From Drosophila miranda (lineage: Eukaryota; Arthropoda; Insecta; Diptera; Drosophilidae): 64,000 nucleotides of DNA. Below are positions 22,764 to 32,412 of the stretch, piece after piece. The DNA lies in assembly GCF_003369915.1 (NCBI RefSeq), contig NW_022881614.1, positions 14,748,001-14,812,000 on the forward strand, written 5' to 3'. The translations under genes were made by a program, and so were the position numbers. Every line of letters starts with the position of its first letter. The stretch's first letter is position 1. Below the pieces are notes generated by a model. That model was not told the DNA's origin. It ran no database searches and saw only the letters and a program-made list of their open reading frames with translations.

Positions 22764-24461
22764 CTAGTTTTGATTATTCGGCATTGGCCAATCCTTTGCG
22801 TCTACGCCGAAGTTAGGCTGCATTTCCGTAATTGAGTTGGTGACAATTGCAGCGAAGGAAGCTCGATAGCTTGCGTCCTGGGATTGTACAACTATATGTA
22901 CAGACTTGCTCAAAGGTAGAATGGAATCTCCGATTCCAGAGATGTGAACATAAGACGAGCGATGATCCAACTGCAACTGATCAGCAAGTCTAGATGTTAC
23001 AAAGTTTGCCTGTGATGCAGAATCCAAAATGGCACGACGTGGGATAAGTGCTCCATAACGATCTGTTACATGGACGAGGGCAGTAGGTAGCAAAACGTTC
23101 TGGCTAGGCTGAGATTTCTGGATCGAGGGGGGAGGGCTAGAACACCCGCTTGCTAGAAGCACAGTCGCGGCCTCTTGCTGGATCGATTCCTCGGCCGGTG
23201 AAGAGGAAGATGAAGCACCAGTTCCCGATGGAATGTGGAGTAGCGTGTGATGTTTGGCCTGGCAATGCCTGCAAAGTCCTGACCTGCACCTCTGCAATTC
23301 ATGGCCTTTGTTGAGGCAGTTCAAACACAAGCGGCTCTTCTTTGCTTCTTTGTATCGTTCAAACGCAGAGAGATTCAGGAATGCCTGACATCTAGATATG
23401 TAATGCTCGGAGGAATTGCAATGGTTACATATGGGGTTAGGATGGTCGTTACTGGAGGTGATAAGGGTGAAAGGTTTGTCTTCTCCCACCTGTTGACTAG
23501 GACTTGTTGCCATGGCTGATCCCAAATTCTCCAGCATCCGACATCTCGCTTCCAGAAATGAGGCCATGCTTGACCACCGAGGCAATCCTGACGTCGGCAA
23601 GTTCTCTTCCCATTTCTCCTTTGTTTTGTGGTCCAGTTTCGTGCCTATGATGAAGATCAGCAACCCATCGGATATCTCCTGCGGGGTCGCCAAGGTCTGA
23701 AGTGCACGCAAGTGCGAATTGATTTTGTCGCTGAGCGCGCGCAAGCCGATAGCCGAGCCCTTCTCCACCCCTTGCAGCCCGAAAATAGCCTTGACGTGTG
23801 CCTGAAAATGTAACAGTTTATTATCGAATCGCAACATTAGTAAATTCAACGCCGTGTCGTAATTCTCCTCAGAAAGTTCCAAGGAACGAATCGTATCCAG
23901 CGCAGCACCATCTAGACATCCACGAAGATATTGGAATTTTTCGATGATTGGTATACGATGGTCTTTGTGCACCATTGTCGAGAACATCGAGTGGAATTCT
24001 GGCCAATCCATGTAGTTCCCACCGAATCGCGGAAGCTGCAACTCGGGTATTCGAGAACGGCCTATACTATTATAGGCGAACAACGACGAATTCCCCTCGA
24101 GAGTATGCCGAGCCGTTGAATTGGCAACATTTACCGTGCGAGCAGCCATCAACTCCCGCGACAGCCTGGACCTAACCTTGACATAAACATTCGAAAAGTC
24201 CAGCCGGGCATCATGGGCTAACTGCAGGAAATCCAGTCTTTCAAGGCTCGTTTGAGCGGCATCGAAATCCGCATTCATTCGCTCGATTTGCTCTAAGCGA
24301 GCTTGAAGTTCTGCCTCATCTAACTCGGCAAGCTCTTCCTTGGTAAGAAAGCGATCCATGGCCTTTAGTTGGCGCGCCCTGGACTCGGCCTTGTGCTTGT
24401 AGAAATCTACATCACTCGGCATTGCTGCGTTCGCGACATTGGTAGGCTCAGGTGCTGCCAT
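22764..24461 (-). pseudogene. BEL-type Gag-protease, copy 1
   Basis: 565 residues, opening MAAPEPTNVANAAMPSDVDF. A helical N-terminal region (about 40-110) is followed by the BEL Gag core (LPRFGGNYMDWPEFHSMF, about 150-170) and a zinc-knuckle region (CNHCNSSEHYISRC, CLNCLNKGHELQRC, CRHCQAKHHTLLH, about 345-410). The protease has AILDSASQANFV at about 475, where D-S-A replaces D-S/T-G. It is cut by a 1-base deletion relative to copy 2 that creates a stop right after DAKDWPMPNN. Gag packages element RNA. Confidence 0.85.
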
Positions 24462-24814
24462 GTTGAGGTTTTAAAAGAGTCACTCAGCACGACCGAAAAA
24501 GACACCCTGTATACGTATAAACGTGGGAACCGGAAGCAAAGGGATTACAGCTAATGCCTTTAGCTGTGCGGCTGTGCGAGCTGTCCGATTCCGCTTTGTA
24601 CTCCGCTTGTGTGTATTAGTGAGTTCGCTGCACTGCCTACCGCACTGCACTGACCGAATTGTCGCGACAGAGAAATTAATAGCCAGCAATGCGTGTATGT
24701 AGGTGTATGTAAGTGTGTTTTAGCACCGAATTGTGCTTAACCGCCGAAAATTTGCTAGGGCTAACGAATGTCGATCGCGAATGATTATTAATTGACACTG
24801 CAACTCAGAGATCA

Positions 24815-24828
24815 CGTCGGGGTCACCA
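24815..24828 (-). promoter_or_regulatory. Primer binding site of BEL-type copy 1
   Basis: The minus strand reads TGGTGACCCCGACG, 7 bases inside the 5' LTR end, starting with the TGG expected opposite a tRNA CCA tail. Identical to 37927-37940. The tRNA was not identified. Confidence 0.65.
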
Positions 24829-24835
24829 AATTTTA

Positions 24836-25207
24836 TGTGGAGATAATGTTTTTTATCCCCAATCGGCCGACTAATTATTTCGAATTAAACAAAACTCGGC
24901 GCAGAAATAAAATTACGATATGTTCTTTAATGCGTGACATCCAAATTGCAAGTGTGGCTTGCCTGCCCTTTACATTGCCGCTCCGATCGCTAAGCGCAGC
25001 TTCGCTCGGCTGACGTCGGTAGGCAGACGCAAAGCGGAGATAGCGAAGAGCGAGCTGGCAGAGAGCGTTTAGCAGGGCAAGCAAGCGCAAAGCTTTAACA
25101 AACAAATGAGTGACATAGACATAAGTAACAAACAAAATAAGCGGCTGAGGGCCAAGAATTAGGTGCTATTTGGCAAGCAGCTAATCGGCTGGGTTCTGCT
25201 CCGAACA
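24836..25207 (-). repeat. 5' LTR of BEL-type copy 1
   Basis: 372 bp, ends TG...CA; the outer edge is followed by GATAC. Confidence 0.9.
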
Positions 25208-26051
25208 GATACGATAAAACCAAAACCGCGGAATCGTAGAGGATGACTATATTTTTTAGAATGTAAGATCTCAACCAGATCGTATAATTATTATAGCCAG
25301 AAGCAAGAAAACAATTTCATTCTTTCTCGCTCTCTCTCTCTCTAACACACAGGTTTCATGATCGGTTTTGCCAATTGCAAAATATGAGTTCAAGGATCTC
25401 AGAACCTATAAGAGCCAGAGCAACCAAATTTGGTATCCACACTCCTGTGATATCGGACCTTGACCGTTTCGTGTCCAAATTTCGCCACACCCCCTTCCGC
25501 CCCCGCAAAGGACGAAAATCTGGGGCATCCACAAATCTCAGAGACTATTAACGCTAGAGTAACCATAGTTGGTATCCGCACTTCTGTTAGATCTCACTAT
25601 AAAACGTATATCTCAGAATTTCGCCCCACCCCTTCCGCCCCCACAAAGAACGAAATTCTGTTGCATCCACAATATTGCACATTCGAGAAAACTAAAAAAG
25701 CAGAATCATAGATAACGACCATATCTATCAGATTGCTGAATCTGGACCAGATCAGATAATTTTTATAGCCAAAAGGAACAAATCAATTTGCACTGGCTAC
25801 GCAGCGCCCGACGTCACGCTCAGACTGATTTTCTGTCTCTCTCGCACGCACTCTTTGTCGTGTCGTTTAATATTAGCAGCGGCTGCCGGACGGACAGACA
25901 GACAGGGCTCAATCGACTCGGCTATTGATGCTGATCAAGAATATATATACTTTATGGGGTCGGAAACGATTCCTTCTGGACGTTACACACATCCGCATTT
26001 ACCACAAATCTAATACACCCCAATACTCATTTTGAGTATCGGGTATAAAAA
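25208..26051 (+). mobile_element. DINE-1, 3' part of the split copy with inverted 5' end
   Basis: Continues the copy begun at 21396 (the GATAC site aligns with an uninterrupted copy at about 40850). Near 25893 it switches to the reverse complement of a DINE-1 5' end and finishes as GTATCGGGTATAA. The normal 3' hairpin is missing. It is therefore a composite with 5' termini at both edges. Confidence 0.8.
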
Positions 26052-26093
26052 AAAAAAAAAAATGTATATAACAAAAAAACAAACTTTTTATTT

Positions 26094-26330
26094 CCTTTCA
26101 TAGGAATTGTTATACTAACAAAAAAATAAGGAGATCCTTTCATAGGAATTCTTATACTAACATAAAAATAAGGAGATCCTTTCATAGGAATTCTTATACT
26201 AACTTAAAAATAAGGAGATCCTTTCATAGGAATTCTTATACTAACATAAAAATAAGGAGATCCTTTCATAGGAATTCTTATACTAACTTAAAAAAAAGGA
26301 GATCCTTTCATAGGAATTCTTATACTTTTC
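26094..26330. repeat. 42-bp tandem repeat
   Basis: CCTTTCATAGGAATTCTTAT recurs at 26094, 26136, 26178, 26220, 26262 and 26304, an exact 42-bp period with few differences. It lies between DINE-1 and the hAT transposase and may be part of the hAT element's end. Confidence 0.9.
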
Positions 26331-26397
26331 GTTTTCTTCATTTTAGCGCTATAAGAGAAAAAAATGTTAATCAAGCAAACAAGCAATCAAGTACAAA

Positions 26398-28170
26398 TTA
26401 GGTTGAACTCACTTCCGATTTACATGTTGTTATGCAAAAAATTAAATTTTCAACGGTTGTTGACTTTAAAAGGGAGCGCCTTTTACGTATGGTTTCGCCT
26501 GCACTTGAAAATATGCGCTCGCATGGCACTGAGGTGGCGACTAAGCAGAGGCGTTTCAGCATATAGTTATAAAGTAGCGGGTATTGCGCATTCCGCTGAT
26601 TCCACCATACCAATGGATCATCTTTTCGGCTGATGTACTCCTCAGCCAGGTACTTATCCATTTCTCTTATGGATGCTGCCGTATTGTTGGTGGGTTGGCT
26701 TACTTGCTGAAAAGTGGTATCAAATTCAGCCCATATTGTGTCCTCTTCTTGTTTTTTGTTGCTTATAGCTTCTTGTGGAGGTTCAGTGAGTGACCGTATC
26801 GTTTGAGCCAATTTTTTGTTGATATCCGCTACTGACTTTTTAAAGGCCTCCGCAGATTTAAATGCGCGTCCTTTGAACCTGGGATCCAGAACAGTGCTCT
26901 CCGCATACAAAATATTAGCCTCGAAATCGTTAAACCTGCCGTCCATCTCGTTTATGATTTCATTGATTACTTCGGCAACTAGGTTATTTTTAAATGTTGG
27001 ATATATTTGAGCCATTTTTCTTTGAAGTAATCCAGTCAAAGCAATTATTTTTGACAATGTTAGGTTTTTTTCAGCTGAGATCTCTTCTGTAACTTCATAA
27101 AATGGCTTTAATACGGGAAGCACTCCATCAATGACATCCCAGTCTTCTAGTGACAAAATTAAATCTGTCCTTGTTGACAGAGCTGCCACGACTGCCTCCT
27201 TCAGGATAGACAGCCGTTCAAACATTTTGTACGTTGAGTTCCAACGTGTTGGCACATCCTGTGTTAGTTTGAGGTCAGCCAACTTAAGCAGCGCTTGCAT
27301 ATCTTTAAGCTTTTTTAAGCCTGATGAGCTGCGATGAAAATATTCGCTTATAGCTTTAGCTTTTCTGCGCACACTGCTTATTTTATCTAGAGCTTTTTGG
27401 ACAATTAGATTTAGGGTATGAGCAAAACACCGTATATGACTCCAATTGCCGGTTCTAATAGCAAGAGCAATGTTGTGTGCATTATCGGATGCTATTGCTG
27501 CGACTTTGTTTTTGAGATCCCATTCAGTCACAATTTTTTCCAAAAAGCTGCACAGATTCGCAGCAGTGTGCGACGCTTCAAAGGCCTGACAAGCAATTGT
27601 ATAGGTCAGCATCGTTGATTCCTCATCGATAAAATGTACTGTGACAGCCAGATAACTTTCGTTGGTTATAGATGTCCAACCGTCTGTAGTTAAGCACACC
27701 GCTGTGGCCGCACGTAGTTCTTCTATTATCGTCCCAGTGTACTCGTCACGAATTTTGGGAATCAAGGAGCTGGTTAATGTTTTCCTCGTCGGAAGCTTAT
27801 AGTTTGGGGTGTGCGACACATCGTGAATAAATTTTTTAAATTCTGGTGCTTCGACCAAGCGCAAGGCGTGATGACCCTTGGCGATCATCCGTACAAGTTG
27901 CAGATCAATATGCTGCGCTTTGCTCGCTGGTACAGGCCTTTCAGCAAAGCTTGTTATTTTTGGTTGCGCACTTTGCACAAAAATCGGGCCATCGGTGTTT
28001 TGCCGGATAACGGGCTCCATAGACGCCGGGTGCTTGCTCTTTAAATGGCGGCTTAAGTTGCTTTGAGATTTGCAACTCAAAATAGATTTGCAATACTTGC
28101 ACTTGGCTTCCTGGCGTCCAACTTCCTCGAAATGGTTCCAAATCTCACTATACTTCCGAAAAAGCGACAT
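26398..28170 (-). CDS. hAT family transposase, BED-finger type
   Basis: 590 residues from the ATG at 28170 (MSLFRKYSEIWNHFE), chosen because the in-frame extension upstream only translates the 18-bp repeats. An N-terminal BED zinc finger (CKYC...H...H, residues about 22-48) binds DNA. The RNase-H-like core shows TTDGWTS and CFAHTLNLIV, the hAT catalytic-domain landmarks. The C-terminal dimerisation region has PCERIFSSAGETIRKRRS. Length and domain order fit ZBED-like hAT transposases of cut-and-paste elements. The frame is fully open, so the copy is recent or still selected. Confidence 0.88.
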   Translation of the reverse strand: MSLFRKYSEIWNHFEEVGRQEAKCKYCKSILSCKSQSNLSRHLKSKHPASMEPVIRQNTDGPIFVQSAQPKITSFAERPVPASKAQHIDLQLVRMIAKGHHALRLVEAPEFKKFIHDVSHTPNYKLPTRKTLTSSLIPKIRDEYTGTIIEELRAATAVCLTTDGWTSITNESYLAVTVHFIDEESTMLTYTIACQAFEASHTAANLCSFLEKIVTEWDLKNKVAAIASDNAHNIALAIRTGNWSHIRCFAHTLNLIVQKALDKISSVRRKAKAISEYFHRSSSGLKKLKDMQALLKLADLKLTQDVPTRWNSTYKMFERLSILKEAVVAALSTRTDLILSLEDWDVIDGVLPVLKPFYEVTEEISAEKNLTLSKIIALTGLLQRKMAQIYPTFKNNLVAEVINEIINEMDGRFNDFEANILYAESTVLDPRFKGRAFKSAEAFKKSVADINKKLAQTIRSLTEPPQEAISNKKQEEDTIWAEFDTTFQQVSQPTNNTAASIREMDKYLAEEYISRKDDPLVWWNQRNAQYPLLYNYMLKRLCLVATSVPCERIFSSAGETIRKRRSLLKSTTVENLIFCITTCKSEVSST

Positions 28171-28299
28171 AGTGAATTTTTCAAAATTGTAAACAGCTTT
28201 GCCCGTAATATAAAAAGTGTGAAGTAAACGCAAATATGAGCAAAGCTGCCAGATCGCAAAATGCCCTTTGAGGAGCAAAATTGCGCAAAAAGTGAGTAG

Positions 28300-28500
28300 A
28301 GAACAAGTGAGTAAAAATGAACCAGTGAGTAAAAATGAACAAGTGAATAACAAAGAACAAGTGAACAAAAAAGAACAAGTGAACAACAAAGAACAAGTGA
28401 ACAAAAAAGAACAAGTGAACAGAAAAGAACAAGTGAACAAAAAACAACAAAGAACAAGTGAACAAAAAGAACAACTTGGAAGGAACATGTTCAGTTGCTC
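28300..28500. repeat. 18-bp subterminal repeat array
   Basis: GAACAAGTGAACAAAAAA and close variants repeat about ten times. The related words TTGTTCAC and AAGTGAACAACTC occur in inverted form up to about 28530. Short clustered motifs next to the end are typical transposase binding sites in hAT elements. Confidence 0.8.
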
Positions 28501-28530
28501 ACTTAAGTGAACAACTCTTTTTTGTTCACT

Positions 28531-28860
28531 CACTCATGAGCAACACAACACTATTATGTATATATGTATGTAGATTGTAGATGCGCGTATGTGCACGACG
28601 GCAGCTTGTAGCTGGGTGGGAAACGTAACTAAACTAGGCCTTACGATCTATGCTCCATGATGGCTTGAGCGCCGGGTGGATCGTGGGTCGTAAAGTCTCC
28701 CGAGCGCCCCTCCGAGCGCGCGAGAACGAGTTGAGACCGGAGCGCACGAAGTTGGCACAGTGCGCGGCAATCATCTGCTGCTGGCCTGAACACGCAGAAT
28801 TTTACTTACTGCCCGCAAAGCAATCGTACGACACGATGCTGCCGTACACGTATACCATTT
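28531..28860. other. Unassigned interval
   Basis: 330 bp between hAT and DINE-1. The first part is TATATGTATGTA simple sequence and the rest is GC-rich with no recognised feature. Confidence 0.4.
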
Positions 28861-29820
28861 TTATACCCGATACTCAAAATGAGTATTGGGGTATATTAGA
28901 TTTGTGGTAAAAGTGGATGTGTGTAACGTCCAAAAGGAATCGTTTCCGACCCCATAAAGTATATACATATATTCTTGATCAGCATCAATAGCCGAGTCGA
29001 TTGAGCCTGTCTGTCCGTCCGTCCGTCTGTCCGTCCCCTTCAGCGCCTAGTCTCAAAGACTATAAGAGCAAGAGCAACGATGTTTTGGATCCAGACTTCT
29101 GTGATATGTCACTGCTACAAAAATATTTCAAAACTTTGCCCCGCCCACTTCCGCCCCCACATAGCGCGAAAATCTGTGGCATCCACAATTTCGACGATAC
29201 GAGAAAACTAAAAACGCAGAATCGTAGAAGATGACTATATCTTCTAGAGTGCAAAATCTGAACCAGATCGTATAATTATTATAGCCAGAATCAAGAAAAC
29301 AATTTCATTTTTTCTCGCCCTGTCTCTCTCTAACACACACGTAGCATAGCCGGCTTTGCTTAGAGTAAAACATTAGCGCCTAGATCTCAGAGACTATAAA
29401 AGCTAGAGCAACCAAATTTGGTATCCACACTCCTAATATATTGGACCGAGACGAGTTTGTTTCAAAATTTCGTCACACCCCCTTCCGCCCACGCAAAGGA
29501 TGAAAATCTGTTGCATCCACAATATTGAGGATACGAGAAAACTAAAAACGCAGAATCATAGATAATGATCATATATATCAGATTGCTGAATCTGGATCAG
29601 ATCAGATCATTTTTATAGCCAAAAGGAACAAATCAATTTGCACTGGCTACGCAGCACCCGACGTCACGCTCAGACTGATTTTCTGTCTCTCTCGCACGCA
29701 CTCCTTGTCGTGTCGTTTAATATTAATGGGGTCTGCCGGAGGAGAGCCATGCTGACTTAGTATCGGGTATAACTGTAGAGTTGCGGTCTCCGCAGCAACT
29801 CACAACGTTCCCCCTCGTTT
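28861..29820 (+). mobile_element. DINE-1/INE-1, complete copy
   Basis: 960 bp from TTATACCCGATACTC to the 3' end CAACGTTCCCCCTCGTT. The subterminal inverted AGTATCGGGTATAA is followed by a perfect 7-bp-stem hairpin (29778-29801, GAGTTGC...GCAACTC), the expected Helitron/Helentron 3' hairpin. It has no coding capacity. Confidence 0.85.
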
Positions 29821-30867
29821 TGTAATAAATCCTATGTCCATAAAGTTACTAACTACCGATTTCAGTACTAAATACTTATACAATACATACAATATTATCT
29901 AGCATTGTACGTTTCAAATAAAATGTTTAAATTTTGCATAAAACAAAAGATCTTAACCTTGATCCAGAGCGAATCGTTCAATCGATTGTATTGCCAATTT
30001 CTCGTCCTCCGATCAGCTGGCCGCGAGCGTTAATGAATGTATTTTTATATATATACAGTCTATAAGCAAAGACAGACGCTGGCCAAAATCTGTTCTGTCG
30101 TTTTATAAATAACAATGTCTACTCAGGGGTTGTCAGGTGACCTGAAGGCTAACCATGTTTGGGAGATACCCTACCTTAATGCCTTCTTTCTTCTTGACCA
30201 CAACATTTTCATGTCAGTTAATAAACCTCTCTGTAACCGTTTCGTAACCGTCTTGAACCGATTCGTTGTGATCGCATTTCACAGCCCTGGGCGGGAGGCT
30301 GCAAGCTCTAGATTTTTTATTGCAACTGCTGCATTTGATTTTCTGGTCTAGCGCGCGACGAACGTTGTTTTGGGTCCTCTAATTTCAGCCCAGCAACACA
30401 ACTTTACTTCATCTACACTTCAGGCCTTTCTGTACTTCACTTCCGATCCCCAGCACTTTGAAGTGAGTGTTTTTTCGATTCCCCAAATGCCTCTGGTTTT
30501 CCAAAGTTTTTCGAACTGTAAGCAAAGTGCTACGCTACCGATTCTCACTGGGAACAAACTATTACGCAATTCTTAATGCTGTGATGAACTGTTTGCAAGA
30601 GAAAGAAAACAATAGTTATGTAAAAAAGCAATTGAAACCATGAGTTCAAAATGATGTCAAAACGAAACGGTTAAACTATTGGCATTTTTCGAAAATGGAA
30701 GTATATCATCCGTTCAGTTCATAAGTGATTATGGAATAAAGATCACATTGTATGCTTTCTGTTCTATGTATATGGAATCCGTTCGGTTACATCATGACCT
30801 TAACCTTAAAGCATCCTAATTTCTCCCTCCGTGTTCCCATCTCTTTTTAGCACCTTCTCTTGGCAAC
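29821..30867 (+). other. Upstream region of the phosphate-carrier gene
   Basis: About 1.05 kb of mostly AT-rich DNA with no convincing ORF. It probably holds the promoter and a 5' UTR intron: a TTTTTAG acceptor at 30850 precedes the ATG by 17 bases. The site of transcription start was not identified. Confidence 0.4.
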
Positions 30868-32100
30868 ATGTTCAAATCAATCTTCGAGTCCGCGCAGAGC
30901 TCATCGTTCAGGTCGCCGTTCACCAGCGTCAACTGCCAGGCTGCCACTCCTGCCTCCGACCTTGCGCTCTCTAAAGTGGCATCCCCGTCAGTCTCGGCCC
31001 TTGACGATGTCTCGCCCCGCAAACATAGCCGCCGCCGCCGCAGCTCCTCTGGGTGGTATGTGGATGGATGATGATCCAGGGAAACCATTCTAATCTCTGG
31101 CTCTGGCTTAGATTCCTGCGAGTTCGGATCGAACAAATACTTCCTGCTGTGCGGCTTGGGAGGCATCATCTCCTGCGGCTCCACACACACCTTGGTAGTG
31201 CCTCTGGATTTGGTGAAGTGCCGCCTGCAGGTGGATCCGGCCAAGTACAAGAGTGTGTTCAACGGTTTCCTGGTCAGTTTGGCCGAGGAGGGTGTGAGGG
31301 GTCTGGGCAAGGGCTGGGCACCCACCTTCATCGGCTACTCCATGCAGGGCCTGTGCAAGTTCGGTCTTTACGAGGTCTTCAAAGTCATTTACGGCGATGC
31401 CATTGGCGAGGAGAACGCCTTCCTGTATAGAACCGGCCTGTACTTGGCCTCCTCGGCCTCCGCCGAGTTCTTCGCTGATATTGCCCTGGCGCCCATGGAG
31501 GCGGCCAAGGTCAAGATTCAGACCACTCCCGGATTTGCCAAGACGCTGCGCGAGGCTCTGCCCAAGATGACTGCCCAGGAGGGCATTGGCGCCTTCTACA
31601 AGGGTCTGGTCCCACTCTGGATGCGACAGATTCCATACACCATGATGAAGTTCGCCTGCTTCGAGCGCACCCTCGAGCTGCTGTACAAGTATGTGGTTCC
31701 CAAGCCACGTGCCGACTGCACCAAGGGCGAGCAACTGGTAGTCACCTTCGCCGCTGGCTACATTGCCGGTGTCTTCTGCGCCATTGTCTCGCATCCCGCC
31801 GATACAGTGGTCTCAAAACTGAACCAGGCTAAGGGCGCCTCCGCCCTGGATGTGGCCAAACAGCTGGGCTGGGCTGGTGAATAGTGATTCTGGTTTTGTG
31901 TAAGCCCTTGCCTTAAACTCTACTTTTCTACAGGACTCTGGGGCGGATTGGTGCCTAGGATTGTGATGATCGGCACCCTGACTGCTGCACAGTGGTTCAT
32001 CTACGATGCCGTGAAGGTTACTCTCCGCATGCCACTTCCACCTCCACCAGAAATGCCCGAATCCCTGAAGAAGAAGTTGGGCGTGACTGGCGAGCAGTAA
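30868..32100 (+). pseudogene. Mpcp: Mitochondrial phosphate carrier, frameshifted in the leader
   Basis: Exons 30868-31055, 31112-31876 and 31934-32100. The mature part is intact: three mitochondrial-carrier repeats with PLDLVKCRLQ, PMEAAKVKIQ and PADTVVSKLN signatures, ending [12 protein letters not shown]. It would import phosphate with protons across the inner membrane. The leader from ATG 30868 (MFKSIFES...SPFTSVNCQAA) is in one frame, but the segment that splices correctly to exon 2 (NIAAAAAAPLG, then DSCEFGS) is in the +1 frame. A 1-base indel between about 30940 and 31000 must be compensated for a full protein. An internal ATG at 31007 could give a protein with a short leader. This is either a lesion or an assembly error. 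Confidence 0.8.
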
Positions 32101-32172
32101 GCCGTTTAGAAATCGGGTAAGCCTCTCTTGTTAAACGAATTGGTCGACATTTGAATAGTAAAACCACGATTG

Positions 32173-32178
32173 AATAAA
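32173..32178 (+). terminator. Polyadenylation signal of the phosphate-carrier gene
   Basis: AATAAA 73 bases after the stop codon. Confidence 0.6.
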
Positions 32179-32412
32179 AACCAAACTTTAAAATATTTAT
32201 TTTTGTAAATAGAAGAAAATTGTGTGTACATTCCGTTTAATTTAACGGCAATTTTCTGCCATCGCCATAGGCAACTCTGTATATATTGCACAGCACTGAA
32301 CATCTGTTCCATGCTGCATAACAGCCCTGGCGAATCAACATATAAACAACATATAAACACGCGGTCAGCGGCTAAATTTTGATTTGAATAATTTTTATTT
32401 TAATTCATAAAA

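Larger units (their letters stand above)
21757..25207 (-). mobile_element. Complete non-autonomous BEL-type LTR element, copy 1
   Basis: 3451 bp with two 372-bp LTRs (21757-22128 and 24836-25207), a 5-bp target duplication GATAC and a primer site next to the 5' LTR. It encodes Gag and protease, then passes directly to a short coiled-coil region and what looks like the last residues of Pol. RT, RNase H and the integrase core are absent. Mobilisation would have needed a helper element. Copy 2 is at 37548-40515. Confidence 0.9.
26094..28530 (-). mobile_element. hAT DNA transposon (boundaries approximate)
   Basis: Transposase flanked by tandem repeats on both sides: 42-bp units downstream and 18-bp units with GTGAACAA upstream. 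Terminal inverted repeats and the expected 8-bp target duplication could not be fixed by eye, so the limits are those of the repeat arrays. Confidence 0.6.

Noticed and set aside
26094-26330. 42-bp repeat as CRISPR-like
   Set aside because: Head-to-tail identical monomers with no spacers.
28171-28533. N-terminal extension of the hAT ORF (FLFTCS repeats)
   Set aside because: It only translates the 18-bp array; the BED finger starts at the ATG at 28170.
31108-31794. Long minus-strand ORF opposite the phosphate carrier
   Set aside because: Antisense shadow of a conserved coding exon.
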